DNA of 64,000 bases from Mesorhizobium sp. INR15 (lineage in GTDB: Bacteria > Pseudomonadota > Alphaproteobacteria > Rhizobiales > Rhizobiaceae), in NCBI RefSeq assembly GCF_015500075.1, contig NZ_CP045496.1, positions 5,342,001-5,406,000 on the forward strand, written 5' to 3'. This document shows, piece by piece, positions 1-7,890 of this stretch. The translations under genes were made by a program, and so were the position numbers. Position 1 is the stretch's first letter, and every line of letters begins with the position of its first letter. The notes beneath the pieces were generated by a model, which searched no databases, was not told where the DNA came from, and saw only the letters and a list, made by a program, of their open reading frames with translations.

Positions 1-495
1 GGGAACCTCGGCGCCGATCCTGAAATCCGCAGGACCAACAGCGGCAACGATGTTGCCTCGTTTCGTATCGCCACATCCGAAGGCTGGAAAGACAAGAACA
101 GCGGTGAGCGCAAGGAAAAGACCGAGTGGCATTCGATCGTCGTGTTCAATGATGGCCTGGTGAAGCTCGCCGAGCAGCACCTCAAAAAAGGCATGAAGGT
201 CTACGTCGAGGGCCAGTTGCAGACCCGCAAATGGCAGGACCAGGCGGGCGCCGACCGCTACACGACCGAAATCGTCCTGCAGAACTTTCGCGGCGAAATC
301 TAGATGTTGGACAAGCTACCATCAAACCGCCCGCCCGGTGCCGAAGGCCCGGAGGATTACGGCACGCAGCGCACACGCGAGACCGACGACCGCCGTCAGG
401 TCGAGGAGCGCACCCGCCAGGCGCAACAAAACCGAGGCTTCGGCAGCGGCAATGGTGGCGGCAGCCGCGAACTCGACGACGAGATCCCGTTCTGA
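1..495 (+). pseudogene. ssb: Single-stranded DNA-binding protein, 5' end outside window, cut by an in-frame amber stop
   Basis: The reading frame that begins at base 1 encodes most of an SSB OB fold, starting inside it at GNLGADPEIR and running through EKTEWHSIVVFN and LQTRKWQDQ to the end-of-fold motif VLQNFRGEI. A TAG at 301-303 then interrupts it. The same frame continues without a shift from ATG 304 as MLDK..., a Gly/Arg/Gln-rich linker, and ends at 495 with the diagnostic SSB tail DDEIPF, which recruits partner proteins in known SSBs. One base substitution would explain the split. The OB fold alone could still bind ssDNA, and the 63-residue tail could start at ATG 304, but no good ribosome site precedes it. 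It sits in a decaying integrated element and is probably an accessory copy, not the chromosomal ssb. Confidence 0.85.
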
Positions 496-547
496 TGGCC
501 GCGCCTGTCGATACTCGCCATGACCACCGCGACAAGGCGTGCTAGGT

Positions 548-817
548 ATGAGCATTCGCTTCCACGTCGATCCGCGCGACGTGCCGCCCGAAAAGGCGGC
601 GCGGCGGCTCGGCCTGACGCAGGAACAGTTTGGTGATCTTATACCGCGCCTTTTGTCGCGCGGTTTCCCGGCCTCTGATCCCGACACCGGTAATTACGAC
701 TTGGACGCGATCGACGCCTGGCGCGCAGCTCGACACAGGCGCATCTTGCCATCGTCGTCACTACCGTCGCACAGTACCGGCCTCGTCGCGGCAAGGCTGG
801 AGAAGATGCGTGGGTAG
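548..817 (+). CDS. Small DNA-binding (excisionase/AlpA-like) protein upstream of integrase
   Basis: This 89-residue protein begins at ATG 548, behind TAGGT. It contains PPEKAARRLGLTQEQF, a likely helix-turn-helix around residues 12-35, then a short D-D-A-I-DAWR stretch and a basic, Ser-rich tail. Similar small proteins with this N-terminus sit directly upstream of, and overlap, tyrosine integrases in rhizobial prophages and islands, where they are thought to act as accessory or excision factors. Here the stop at 817 overlaps the probable GTG starts (810 or 819) of the broken integrase. The frame is intact, unlike its neighbours on both sides. The function is inferred from position and general fold only. 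Confidence 0.6.
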   Translation: MSIRFHVDPRDVPPEKAARRLGLTQEQFGDLIPRLLSRGFPASDPDTGNYDLDAIDAWRAARHRRILPSSSLPSHSTGLVAARLEKMRG

Positions 818-1924
818 CGTGGACATCCCCTACTACGTCGTGAAGAAGGGGAAATACGGGTATTGGCAGCCTGCGAAGGCTATGCGCGACGCCGGGTTCG
901 CGTCCGTGCGGTGCGGCCTCGATGGCCCGCAGGCATGGACAGTCGCCGCACAATGGAATGATCGGTGGCAGCGCCATCGCGCCGGAAAGGCGCAGGATGC
1001 CGCACCGGAATTCCCGACCGGATCGTTTGGTGAGGGTTTCAACCGTTACCGCAAGACCGTTGAATGGACGAACAAAAAGCCGCGCACCCGCGAGGAATGG
1101 GAACGCGCATGGTCGCGAATCAAACCGGTCTTCGGCGCCTCGTGCCGAATCACCCTGACATATCGCTGGAGACGCTGTCGGAATTCCGCCAAGCCATCGC
1201 GGAAACGGTATCGCTGCCTGAGGCGCACCGCGTCATCAAGATATGGCGCGCGCTCTGGAACGTCCTGGCCGCGCTGCAATACTGCCATGGCAAGGCCGAT
1301 CCCTCGCTTGGCATCCGCAACCGGGCGCCCAAGGCCGCGGTGCCAGCTGGCGCGAGGGCGAAGCGGTCAGGCAGGCCAAGCAGGCTTGGCGCAAGGGTTA
1401 TCGCGGCCTCGCCGTGGCCATCGCTATTGCCTGGGACACGCAATTCTCGCCTGTCGATCTAAGGCAGCTGACCATGGCGGCGATGAAGGGAGCCGCCGCC
1501 GGTCGCTATTTCGACATCGGCCGCGCTAAATCCGGACGTGATGCGCTCGGCACTATGAGTCGCCGCACACTGCGCCTTCTTGACGCCTATCTGGCGGTTG
1601 AGCCCTGCGAAGTCGGCGCCATCCTGCGCAACCGCTCCGGCGCCGTCTATTCTCGCTTTACCATGCCCGATGATTTCCGCGCCGTCAGCGAATCACTTTT
1701 TCCCGGCGACAAGCGCACGCTCGCAGACATGCGCCGCTCGGGCGCGATCGAGGCGCTGGCCGGCGGCGCCGAGCCTGGTACGGTATCTGCCAAGATGGCC
1801 TACGATCGACACGTCCAACGCCCTGCATGCAGCCTATCAGCCCGTCGATCTTGCTTCCGTACGTTCCGCCGATGCCGCCCGCCGCCTCGGCCGCAAGCGT
1901 ATCCGCGAGAACGAAAAGGGATGA
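810..1924 (+). pseudogene. Tyrosine-recombinase integrase, degenerate (three frameshifts)
   Basis: Joined across frames, the pieces make one phage-type integrase of about 370 residues. Piece one (GTG 810 or 819) gives IPYYVVKKGKYGYWQP... through EEWERAWSRIKPVFG. Near 1135-1150 the frame shifts and continues with LETLSEFRQAIAE...IKIWRALWNVLAAL. Near 1325-1340 it shifts again to WREGEAVRQAKQAWRKGYRG, WDTQFSPVDLRQLT, RAKSGRDALGT and the conserved Arg box ADMRRSGAIEA. Near 1795-1805 a third shift restores the C-terminus, TSNALHAAYQPVDLA, which would hold the catalytic Tyr. With three shifts it cannot give full-length recombinase. It lies about 70 bases from the 3' end of tRNA-Arg and points toward it, the usual arrangement for an element integrated in a tRNA gene. 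Confidence 0.85.
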
Positions 1925-1996
1925 AAAGTTGGAACTCGCTTCCGGAACGAGTTGGAACTCAGAAGCCGGCAAGGCGCTAAGTGCTTGAATTATTGG
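1925..1996. other. Probable attachment-site junction between integrase remnant and tRNA-Arg
   Basis: The short stretch between the integrase stop and the 3' CCA of tRNA-Arg (CCA read from 1996 down to 1994) is where the element/chromosome junction of a tRNA-targeted integration would lie. The att core would normally be the tRNA 3' half. A second copy of that core would be expected to the left of base 1, outside this window, so the limits are inferred rather than seen. Confidence 0.4.
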
Positions 1997-2070
1997 CGAT
2001 CCCGACAGGATTCGAACCTGTGACCATCGGCTTAGAAGGCCGGTGCTCTATCCAGCTGAGCTACGGGACC
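1994..2070 (-). tRNA. tRNA-Arg(TCT)
   Basis: Read on the minus strand, the 77-base sequence starts GGTCCCG and ends CGGGATC-G-CCA, so the acceptor stem closes with one G-T wobble and the CCA is encoded. The D arm is GCTC/GAGC. The T arm ACAGG-TTCGAAT-CCTGT is perfect. The anticodon loop CTTCTAA gives anticodon TCT, which reads AGA/AGG. The outer pair of the anticodon stem is C27-A43, a mismatch; the other four pairs are Watson-Crick. The 3' end faces the broken integrase, making this the likely integration target. Confidence 0.95.
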
Positions 2071-2099
2071 GCTGGCCGGCCCCAGGGCCGGTATAGTCT

Positions 2100-2405
2100 T
2101 CAATGCGTCCAGGGCGTGCGGCGGTCATAGCGGAAATTTTCCGCGTAGGAAATCTGACGGCGCTTGGTTTCCTTGGGCTCCTCGACGCGGAAAGCCAGCC
2201 CTTCCTTCTCCGCATAGGCAACCGCCTCTTCGCGTGTCTCGAAGGTCAGTCTGATCTGGCTCTTCATGTCACCGGAGGTGGTGTAGCCCATCAGCGGGTC
2301 GATCTTCTTGCGGCTCTCAGGATCGAATTCCAGCACCCAGTAGCCTGTCTTGGCCTTGCCGGACTGCATCGCGGTTTTGGCAGGGCTGAAAATGCGCGCG
2401 GACAT
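2100..2405 (-). CDS. NDUFS4-like complex I subunit (ETC complex I family)
   Basis: The start at 2405 follows a good GAGGTGG ribosome site and gives 101 residues. The N-terminal ARIFSPAKTAMQSGKAKT and the WVLEFDPE and MGYTTSGDM segments match the 18-kDa/NDUFS4 family of accessory NADH:quinone oxidoreductase subunits, which alphaproteobacteria share with mitochondria. The C-terminus SYAENFRYDRRTPWTH is also typical. It likely binds the peripheral arm of complex I on the cytoplasmic side of the inner membrane. As is common in this group, it stands alone, away from the nuo operon, here between two tRNA genes. Confidence 0.88.
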   Translation of the reverse strand: MSARIFSPAKTAMQSGKAKTGYWVLEFDPESRKKIDPLMGYTTSGDMKSQIRLTFETREEAVAYAEKEGLAFRVEEPKETKRRQISYAENFRYDRRTPWTH

Positions 2406-2529
2406 GGCCACCTCATTGCTGTGCAAGGCGGCAGCGCCGCCCGTCGCCCGTCATTACTGCGCAATGCGGACCTCGGCAAGGTTTTTGCACTTGCCATGTG
2501 ACACCGAAGTGAATAGGCAACAGACCGTT

Positions 2530-2606
<77 letters not shown>

Positions 2607-2768
2607 TTTTCTCATTTCCACCATGGTTTCCGGGTGCGGCCAGTCGCCAGCGCCTTCGACAAGTGACGCAGTCTCCGCATGCTCGCGGCGATGTTCAGCG
2701 TTCATACGGTGGCTTCACCGATCCCCTGCTCGAACCGGCGACGGCCACAACCAATCATCCAACACCAA

Positions 2769-3050
2769 TCATCGTATTTCCTTTTCTCTGTCAGCTTGTG
2801 AAGAAACCACCGCGCTGCGACGCAGGATCATGCCGCCGTGATGAAGCGTATCGCGGTCGACGAAATCGCCATCCGCGGTGAAGCCGGTATCGTCCCAATA
2901 TTCGATGTGATTGCCCGCGATCTCGTAACGGCCGCGATAGGCGCTCTCGCGCTTGCCGCGCGCCTCGTCATAGCGCCCGCCGGGAAGGAGCTGGTGGCGG
3001 ATGTGGCCGTCATCTGTCACCCACAGACCGACATAGGGATGCTGTTTCAT
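2769..3050 (-). CDS. Atu4866-like small beta protein
   Basis: The protein is about 93 residues, with ATG 3050 preferred over GTG 3059. It begins MKQHPYVGLWVTDDGHIRHQ and continues with LLPGGRYDEARG, RESAYRGRYEI and YWDDTGFTADGDF, a pattern of short strands and glycines resembling the small Agrobacterium Atu4866 family, whose function is unknown. No signal peptide or membrane helix is visible. It is transcribed away from the LysR gene at 3167 with 116 bases between them and is a natural candidate target of that regulator. Confidence 0.65.
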   Translation of the reverse strand: MKQHPYVGLWVTDDGHIRHQLLPGGRYDEARGKRESAYRGRYEIAGNHIEYWDDTGFTADGDFVDRDTLHHGGMILRRSAVVSSQADREKEIR

Positions 3051-3147
3051 TTCTCTCACTGCTGTAGTTGCGCTGATTTATCGGGCGCCGTTGAATGAGA
3101 ACTAGCCGAGCCCATCAGGCTGATCTACTTGCCAATATCTGATAAAC

Positions 3148-3166
3148 TGGTTAGCTATGCTAACCA
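3148..3166. promoter_or_regulatory. Perfect inverted repeat (LysR-type box) abutting the LysR start codon
   Basis: TGGTTAGC-TAT-GCTAACCA is a perfect 8-3-8 inverted repeat that ends at the base before the ATG of the LysR gene. Its core TTAGCTATGCTAA fits the T-N11-A LysR-type consensus with symmetric ends. It lies in the divergent region shared with the Atu4866-like gene, so regulator binding there could control both. It also leaves no room for a Shine-Dalgarno sequence. Confidence 0.7.
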
Positions 3167-4072
3167 ATGATCGACGCAATCGAAGGCATTTCCACATTCA
3201 TCGCTGTCGCGGAGGCGCGCAGCTTTCGCGTGGCGGGCGAACGCTTGGGCATTACCCGCTCGGCCGTCAGCCAAGGCCTGCAGCGGTTGGAGGATCGGCT
3301 GGGAGTGGCGCTCGTCCAGCGAACGACGCGCAGCGTCCATCTCACCGAGGCCGGTGAGCAATTGTATGCGACAGCTCGCCCCGCGCTGGCGGATGTCAGA
3401 GCGGCGCTTCAGGCGGTGCAGGAACTTCGCACGCGCCCAAGCGGCATGCTTCGCATCGCCGTTTCCACCATCGCCGAGAGCTTTCTTTCAGGAATGGCAC
3501 TGCCCAGCTTTCTCGAGGCCTATCCCGATATCCGGCTCGACCTCACCGTCACCGATGAAGAGTTCGACATCGTGCGCGAAGGGTTCGATGCCGGGGTCCG
3601 GCTTGGCGAGGTGATCGAACAGGATATGATCGCGGTCTCCGTCTCGACGGAGCAACGGCATGTGGCGGTCGCATCGCGGTCCTATCTTTCGCGGCACATG
3701 GCGCCTGATCATCCGGGTGAGTTGTCGGCGCACACCTGCATCGGCTGGCGTGCCCGGCCCGATGTCGCGCCCTATCGATGGGAATTCACCGAGAATGGGC
3801 GCGACTTCGATGTGGCGGTCGAGCCAAGGGTGACGACCAATGACATGGCAACGATGATCCGGCTCGCATGCTCCGGCGCCGGCATCACCTTTGGCATGCA
3901 GGAGACCTTCCGTCCCTATCTGGAACGCGGCGAGCTCGTGCCGCTGCTGGAGGCGTTTTGTCCGCCTTTTCCCGGGTTTTATCTCTATTATCCGCGCCGG
4001 CAACACCAGCCGCTCAAGCTGCGCGTGCTCGTCGACCATCTTCGCCGGTGGAACCGTGAACGAGGCGCCTGA
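3167..4072 (+). CDS. LysR-family transcriptional regulator
   Basis: This 301-residue protein has the standard LysR layout. An N-terminal winged helix-turn-helix spans residues 1-60 (FIAVAEARSFRVAGERLGI, SAVSQGLQRLEDRLG, VQRTTRSVHLTEAG), a linker helix follows, and a substrate-binding effector domain runs from about residue 90. The effector domain contains LRIAVSTIAESFLSG and the conserved GAGITFGMQETF segment. Its start is directly preceded by a palindrome and has no ribosome site, suggesting leaderless or weak translation, or start-site autorepression. The divergent small gene is the obvious target; the 93-residue membrane protein downstream may be co-transcribed. Confidence 0.9.
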   Translation: MIDAIEGISTFIAVAEARSFRVAGERLGITRSAVSQGLQRLEDRLGVALVQRTTRSVHLTEAGEQLYATARPALADVRAALQAVQELRTRPSGMLRIAVSTIAESFLSGMALPSFLEAYPDIRLDLTVTDEEFDIVREGFDAGVRLGEVIEQDMIAVSVSTEQRHVAVASRSYLSRHMAPDHPGELSAHTCIGWRARPDVAPYRWEFTENGRDFDVAVEPRVTTNDMATMIRLACSGAGITFGMQETFRPYLERGELVPLLEAFCPPFPGFYLYYPRRQHQPLKLRVLVDHLRRWNRERGA

Positions 4073-4115
4073 GGGCACGGTCTCTCGCCCATTCGGCAAA
4101 CAGGGGATTTGCGAC

Positions 4116-4397
4116 ATGTTTGGATTTGACGCGTGGCTGTCCCTGTTCGGCCCAGCCTATTTTGCCTTCAGCGGCTTTTCCGCTCCGGTCATGGTGGTGT
4201 GGGCGGTCGCCTGTGCCGGGCTTGCGATGTGGAATATCGGGCAGCGGCGAGCCCGGAAAGATGCCGCCGGCGCCGAAATCCCCAGCCGGTCATGGGCCGC
4301 CAGCTGGAAGATGTTTCTGTTCGTCGCGATCGGCTACGTGGCCGCGCATACAGCCGTCTACCTGCTGGTTCGCTATCTGGCCGCGTTGCGGCTTTGA
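4116..4397 (+). CDS. Small two-helix membrane protein of unknown function
   Basis: This 93-residue protein starts at ATG 4116 behind a clear AGGGGA site, 43 bases after the LysR gene. Hydrophobic segments at about residues 9-36 (through APVMVVWAVACAGLAMW) and 64-88 (MFLFVAIGYVAAHTAVYLLV) should span the membrane, joined by a basic, Arg-rich loop (GQRRARKDAAG) that predicts a cytoplasmic side. I do not recognise the family. The spacing allows co-transcription with the regulator upstream. Confidence 0.6.
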   Translation: MFGFDAWLSLFGPAYFAFSGFSAPVMVVWAVACAGLAMWNIGQRRARKDAAGAEIPSRSWAASWKMFLFVAIGYVAAHTAVYLLVRYLAALRL

Positions 4398-4615
4398 AGA
4401 GAGCGAATCGGACCGAGGTTTGGCAAGCTCACCGGGCGATAACCCCAATGCCATCTCCCGGCGAGCCTACACCTGATTTGGAACGCAATCAGGACCAGCA
4501 CGTGGCCGGCAGGCTGGATGATGCAAGACGGATGCCAACAATTGCTTCCCGAAATGGGACAGGCAGGCGTTCAGTACAGTCCTGTTATGTCGCGAGGATT
4601 CAAACGCCGTGGCCG

Positions 4616-4999
4616 TCAGAGAACGCCTTCGATATCGGTTTTCAAAAAATCGTCACCAACATAGAGCAGTCGACAGGCATGTTCCTTTGCCACCTCATAG
4701 GCGAAACAGTCGCCGAAATTGAGTGCTGCCGGATGGACGCCCTTTCCCCACCGCCCATATGCCTCAGCGACGCGCCGGGCCGAGGCCGCCGTGACTGTGA
4801 TTATCTCGAAACCGAGCCCTTCGATCAGGCTGGACAGCTCGACGGCAACGTCGCGCCGCGATGCAACAATCAGTGCTTCGGCGACTGTACCGGCGGAGAT
4901 CAGGATATCGTCCTCGGCTTCGAGCGCGGCTATGCAAGCTTCGGCCTGCGGCTCGTCAAGCACGATTGCCATCAGCGCCGAAGTATCGACTGCGATCAT
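4616..4999 (-). CDS. vapC: VapC-like PIN-domain toxin
   Basis: This 127-residue PIN domain has the expected acidic residues for Mg-dependent RNA cleavage: D5 in MIAVDTSAL, E41 in TVAEAL, D97 in NFGDCFAYEVAKE and D116 in YVGDDF. Its ATG overlaps the stop of the antitoxin gene upstream by four bases (ATGA), the standard coupling in these operons. Family members usually cut tRNA or rRNA when the labile antitoxin is lost. All the catalytic residues are intact, so the toxin is probably functional. It lies next to a decayed integrated element but is not clearly part of it. Confidence 0.88.
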   Translation of the reverse strand: MIAVDTSALMAIVLDEPQAEACIAALEAEDDILISAGTVAEALIVASRRDVAVELSSLIEGLGFEIITVTAASARRVAEAYGRWGKGVHPAALNFGDCFAYEVAKEHACRLLYVGDDFLKTDIEGVL

Positions 5000-5253
5000 C
5001 CGGGCAGGCCGTCGTCACCATAGAGGAAGTCCTGGCTGCGCGCTGCGGATGGTCCGGTGTTCGCCTTGGCGGCCCCCGCCGCCCGAACCGCCTCAAGCAG
5101 CGCCCGCCGGCTCTTCCTGTCAGGTATCGCCTTGACCGGAACCAGCCGAACCGCCGCATGGCCATGCCGGGTCAGGATGACTTCGTCGCCGGCCTCGGCG
5201 CGGCGCACCAATTCGGTCAACTGCCCTTTGGCATCGGTGACAGATACTTGCAT
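4996..5253 (-). CDS. vapB: Phd/YefM-type antitoxin of the VapBC-like pair
   Basis: The 85-residue protein opens with MQVSVTDAKGQLTELVRRAE and GDEVILTRHGHAAVRLVP, the DNA-binding N-terminal fold of Phd/YefM antitoxins. A Lys/Arg- and Ala-rich region follows, then the tail SQDFLYGDDGLPG. In this class that tail wraps the PIN toxin active site. It precedes and overlaps the toxin gene by four bases. A palindrome just upstream is the likely binding site for autoregulation. Confidence 0.88.
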   Translation of the reverse strand: MQVSVTDAKGQLTELVRRAEAGDEVILTRHGHAAVRLVPVKAIPDRKSRRALLEAVRAAGAAKANTGPSAARSQDFLYGDDGLPG

Positions 5254-5297
5254 TGGTCGTTCCCAAAGTGGACCAGGTGACGGTCATGCAAAAAATA

Positions 5298-5312
5298 GAC
5301 CATTTAATGGTC
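5298..5312. promoter_or_regulatory. Palindromic operator upstream of vapBC
   Basis: GACCATT-T-AATGGTC is a perfect 7-1-7 inverted repeat 45 bases upstream of the antitoxin ATG. A related half-site, TGGACCA, lies closer to the gene, just downstream of the start region at about 5268-5274. Phd-type antitoxins bind such sites to repress their own operon, so this is the probable operator. Confidence 0.65.
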
Positions 5313-5387
5313 CATTACAACCATGAAACCAGCGGCTTCCCTAATCGGCACCATCTGGCAGGCGGAATTCGCTCACGCGAGTCAGAT

Positions 5388-6092
5388 CTAAACCTCGAAC
5401 TCGCCCTGCCCTTCGTCCATGGCGCTGACCGTCTCGGCGGCGAGCGCTCGAGTGATTGGAGTCTTGCGTTCCAATGCGGTGCGGTCAAGCCGCTCGACCA
5501 CCCGCATGGCGGTTGCCAGCGAACGTTCGATGCGGCGCACCAGATATTGCACGACATGCGGCTCGACCTCGACCTGGCGGTCGGCGAACAGCTTGGTGAT
5601 GACGCCGGCCAGCAAAAGGTCGTCGGGCTCATGGATTTCGACCGTCGCAGCCGCTTTCAACCGCGAAGCGAGATCGGGCAAGGCAACGCCCCAGGCCGAG
5701 GGGAAGCGGCGCGCGGTCAGCAGCAGCTGCGAATTGGCGCCGCGCACCGCATTGATCAGATGAAAAAGGCCCTGCTCGTCGATAACGCCAGTGTCGACAT
5801 CGTCGATCGCCGCCGGACGGCTGCCGAGCGTTGCGATGCAGTCGCCAATATGTCTGGCTTCGACCGCGACCGCGTTGGCGCGCGAGCGCCAGATCGAGGC
5901 CAGATGTGTTTTGCCGGACCCTGCCGGACCGGCCAGCACCACGACCGCAGACGGCCAGTCGGGCCAGCGGTCGACAAGCGCCACCGCCTGGCTGTTGGTG
6001 CCTGACACGACAAGGTCGTCACGCGAATAGCCGGTACCGTGACCGAGATCGAGCGGCAGCTGACGCGGCGGATCGATTTTGAAATCACCCAT
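5388..6092 (-). CDS. hdaA: DnaA-related regulatory inactivator HdaA
   Basis: This 234-residue AAA+ protein begins with RQLPLDLGHG, which contains the QLPLDL-type motif by which Hda binds the sliding clamp. A Walker A (GPAGSGKTHL) follows near residue 55, then a Walker B (AAIDDVD) and a sensor region (LLLTARRFP). It lacks the DnaA DNA-binding domain, so it is Hda/HdaA and not DnaA. In known systems it stimulates DnaA-ATP hydrolysis together with the clamp after initiation. It lies 45 bases downstream of the AI-2E permease gene in the conserved rhizobial order opposite purM. Confidence 0.9.
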   Translation of the reverse strand: MGDFKIDPPRQLPLDLGHGTGYSRDDLVVSGTNSQAVALVDRWPDWPSAVVVLAGPAGSGKTHLASIWRSRANAVAVEARHIGDCIATLGSRPAAIDDVDTGVIDEQGLFHLINAVRGANSQLLLTARRFPSAWGVALPDLASRLKAAATVEIHEPDDLLLAGVITKLFADRQVEVEPHVVQYLVRRIERSLATAMRVVERLDRTALERKTPITRALAAETVSAMDEGQGEFEV

Positions 6093-6137
6093 TCAGCCAG
6101 CCTTGCGGCTTGGCCGTGCAGTCGATCACGGGCCGGT

Positions 6138-7328
6138 TCATGGCTTGACTGTCTTGCGGCGGCGGCCCTGCAACTCTGGAACGGGGTCGGCGCCGTGCCC
6201 CTTGTAGAGCGGGGATTCCAGATAGCGCGCGATGGCAAAGCGCACCAGCACGGCTACCGCCGCCGAGGCTGGCACGGCAATCAGCAGACCGACGAAGCCA
6301 AACAAGGCGCCGAAGGCAAACAGCGCGAACATCAGCCACACCGGATGCAGGCCGACGCTTTTGCCGACCAGCCTCGGCTGCAGGATGTTGCCTTCGATGA
6401 ACTGGCCGATGAAGAAGACCACGGCGACAGCAACGATCATGGTCCAGTCCGGCCAGAACTGGACGAAAGCGACGCCGACAGCCAGCACCAGCCCGGTCAA
6501 CGAGCCGACATAAGGGATGAACGAGATCAGCCCAGCGAACAGGCCGATGAGGATGCCGAAATTCAAGCCGGTCAGCGTCAGCCCGGTGGCATACATGGCG
6601 CCCAGAACCAGGCAGAGCGTGCCTTGTCCGCGCACGAAACCGGCGGTGGCCGTGTTGATGTCCTTGGCAATGGCGCGCACCGTGGCGACATTGTCGCGCG
6701 GCACCCAGCTGTCGATGACCGCGACCATGCGATCCCAATCAAGCAGCATGTAGAAGGCGACGACCGGCGTCACCACGAAGAGGCTGACCACCGACACCAG
6801 CGCCACGCCGGAACTCCACAGCGAGGTGAAGACCGTGGTGACAAGGCCGAACCCGGAGGACAACAGCGAGCTCAATCCGTCACGCAAGCCATTGGCGTTG
6901 ACGCCGAATTTCTGTTCCAGCCATTTCGGATCGAAGGAGGTAAGCAGGCCTTGCAGCTTGGTCAGGTATTCCGGCAGCTTGGAGGCGAAATCAGCCATCT
7001 GCGTCGCCAAGACCGGAATGAGGATGACAAAGGCCAGCACCAGCACGACGAGAAAAGTGATGAGGATGACCACCGTTGCCATGATGCGCGAAAGGCCCAG
7101 CCGCTCCAGCCGGTCAGCGACCGGATCGAGGAAATAGGCGAGCACCATGCCGGCGACGAACGGCAGCAGGATTGCACTGAAAACATAGAGGAAAAGCGCC
7201 AGCAGGGCAGCGCCGGCCAGCCAGAAGAAGATTTGCCGGCGGAACGCGGCGGACGCGGCAAGATCGGCGGCTGCAGCTTCGATTACCGCTGCTTCGTTGT
7301 CAGGTGCCCGGAGTGGAGCCTTCGTCAT
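6138..7328 (-). CDS. AI-2E family (PerM/YhhT-like) membrane transporter
   Basis: The 396-residue protein has an N-terminal pair of helices (IFFWLAGAALLALFLYVF, LPFVAGMVLAYFL), a third (VVILITFLVVLVLAFVILIPV), a periplasmic or cytoplasmic middle (residues 95-150), and a C-terminal bundle including LISFIPYVGSLTGLVLAVG and GNILQPRLVGKSVGLHPVWL. These segments mark the AI-2E exporter/PerM family. Substrates in this family are mostly unproven, and quorum-signal export should not be assumed. Its start overlaps the 3' end of the CDP-alcohol transferase gene by 29 bases, so the two are translationally linked. Confidence 0.88.
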   Translation of the reverse strand: MTKAPLRAPDNEAAVIEAAAADLAASAAFRRQIFFWLAGAALLALFLYVFSAILLPFVAGMVLAYFLDPVADRLERLGLSRIMATVVILITFLVVLVLAFVILIPVLATQMADFASKLPEYLTKLQGLLTSFDPKWLEQKFGVNANGLRDGLSSLLSSGFGLVTTVFTSLWSSGVALVSVVSLFVVTPVVAFYMLLDWDRMVAVIDSWVPRDNVATVRAIAKDINTATAGFVRGQGTLCLVLGAMYATGLTLTGLNFGILIGLFAGLISFIPYVGSLTGLVLAVGVAFVQFWPDWTMIVAVAVVFFIGQFIEGNILQPRLVGKSVGLHPVWLMFALFAFGALFGFVGLLIAVPASAAVAVLVRFAIARYLESPLYKGHGADPVPELQGRRRKTVKP

Positions 7329-7890
7329 AACCGCTCATATGCCTCAGCCAAGCCACGAGATAGGCCGCGGCCGAAGCCACGGTCAAGACCCCGGACAGCA
7401 ATATGAGGGTGGGCCGAAGCGGATCGAGGTGAACGGCAAGGGCAAGCTCACCCAGCACCACCGCCGCCAGGACAATCTGAATGGCGGTGTTGGCTTTCGA
7501 AACGAACAGAGGCCGCATCTCGACCGGATGGGCCATCACGGTGGACAGGATGACCGCGCAGACGATCAGCGCATCGCGCGACACCATGGTGACGACCAGC
7601 CACAGCGGCAGTTGCCCGATGAAGCCCATGACCACGAACACCGAGACAAGAAGCAGTTTGTCGGCAATCGGATCGAGATAGGCGCCGAGCTTTGATTGCT
7701 GGTTGAAATGGCGAGCGATGAAACCGTCGACGCCGTCCGAAATGCCGGCGACGACGAAGCCGGCAAAGGCCCAGTCCCAGCGCGCCTGCAGCATGGCAAG
7801 CACCACCGCCGGAACCAGCACCAGGCGCAGGATGGTGATCAGATTGGGAATGGTCAACGCGATGTCCCGCCGAGTCCGCCTAGGATACAT
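7300..7890 (-). CDS. CDP-alcohol phosphatidyltransferase (PgsA-like paralogue)
   Basis: The 196-residue membrane enzyme carries the family signature DGVDGFIAR-x8-GAYLDPIAD, which matches the D-G-x2-A-R-x8-G-x3-D-x3-D metal and CDP-binding motif. About five or six hydrophobic helices surround it. It should transfer a phosphatidyl group from CDP-diacylglycerol to an alcohol at the inner membrane. The substrate cannot be read from sequence: glycerol-3-phosphate, inositol or a phosphatidylglycerol acceptor are possible. A second family member at 43555 looks more like true PgsA. The ATG at 7890 is chosen because the frame upstream lacks family sequence and runs into the purM promoter region. Confidence 0.82.
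   Translation of the reverse strand: MYPRRTRRDIALTIPNLITILRLVLVPAVVLAMLQARWDWAFAGFVVAGISDGVDGFIARHFNQQSKLGAYLDPIADKLLLVSVFVVMGFIGQLPLWLVVTMVSRDALIVCAVILSTVMAHPVEMRPLFVSKANTAIQIVLAAVVLGELALAVHLDPLRPTLILLSGVLTVASAAAYLVAWLRHMSGYDEGSTPGT

Noticed and set aside
2607..2768. Possible second integration scar beside tRNA-Pro
   Set aside because: No integrase remnant, att-like repeat or composition change was seen next to this tRNA.
6039..7406. Open frame of 455 codons opposite the AI-2E permease
   Set aside because: It is the complement of a real membrane-protein gene and is rich in Gln, Asp, His and Arg, as antisense text of hydrophobic codons usually is.
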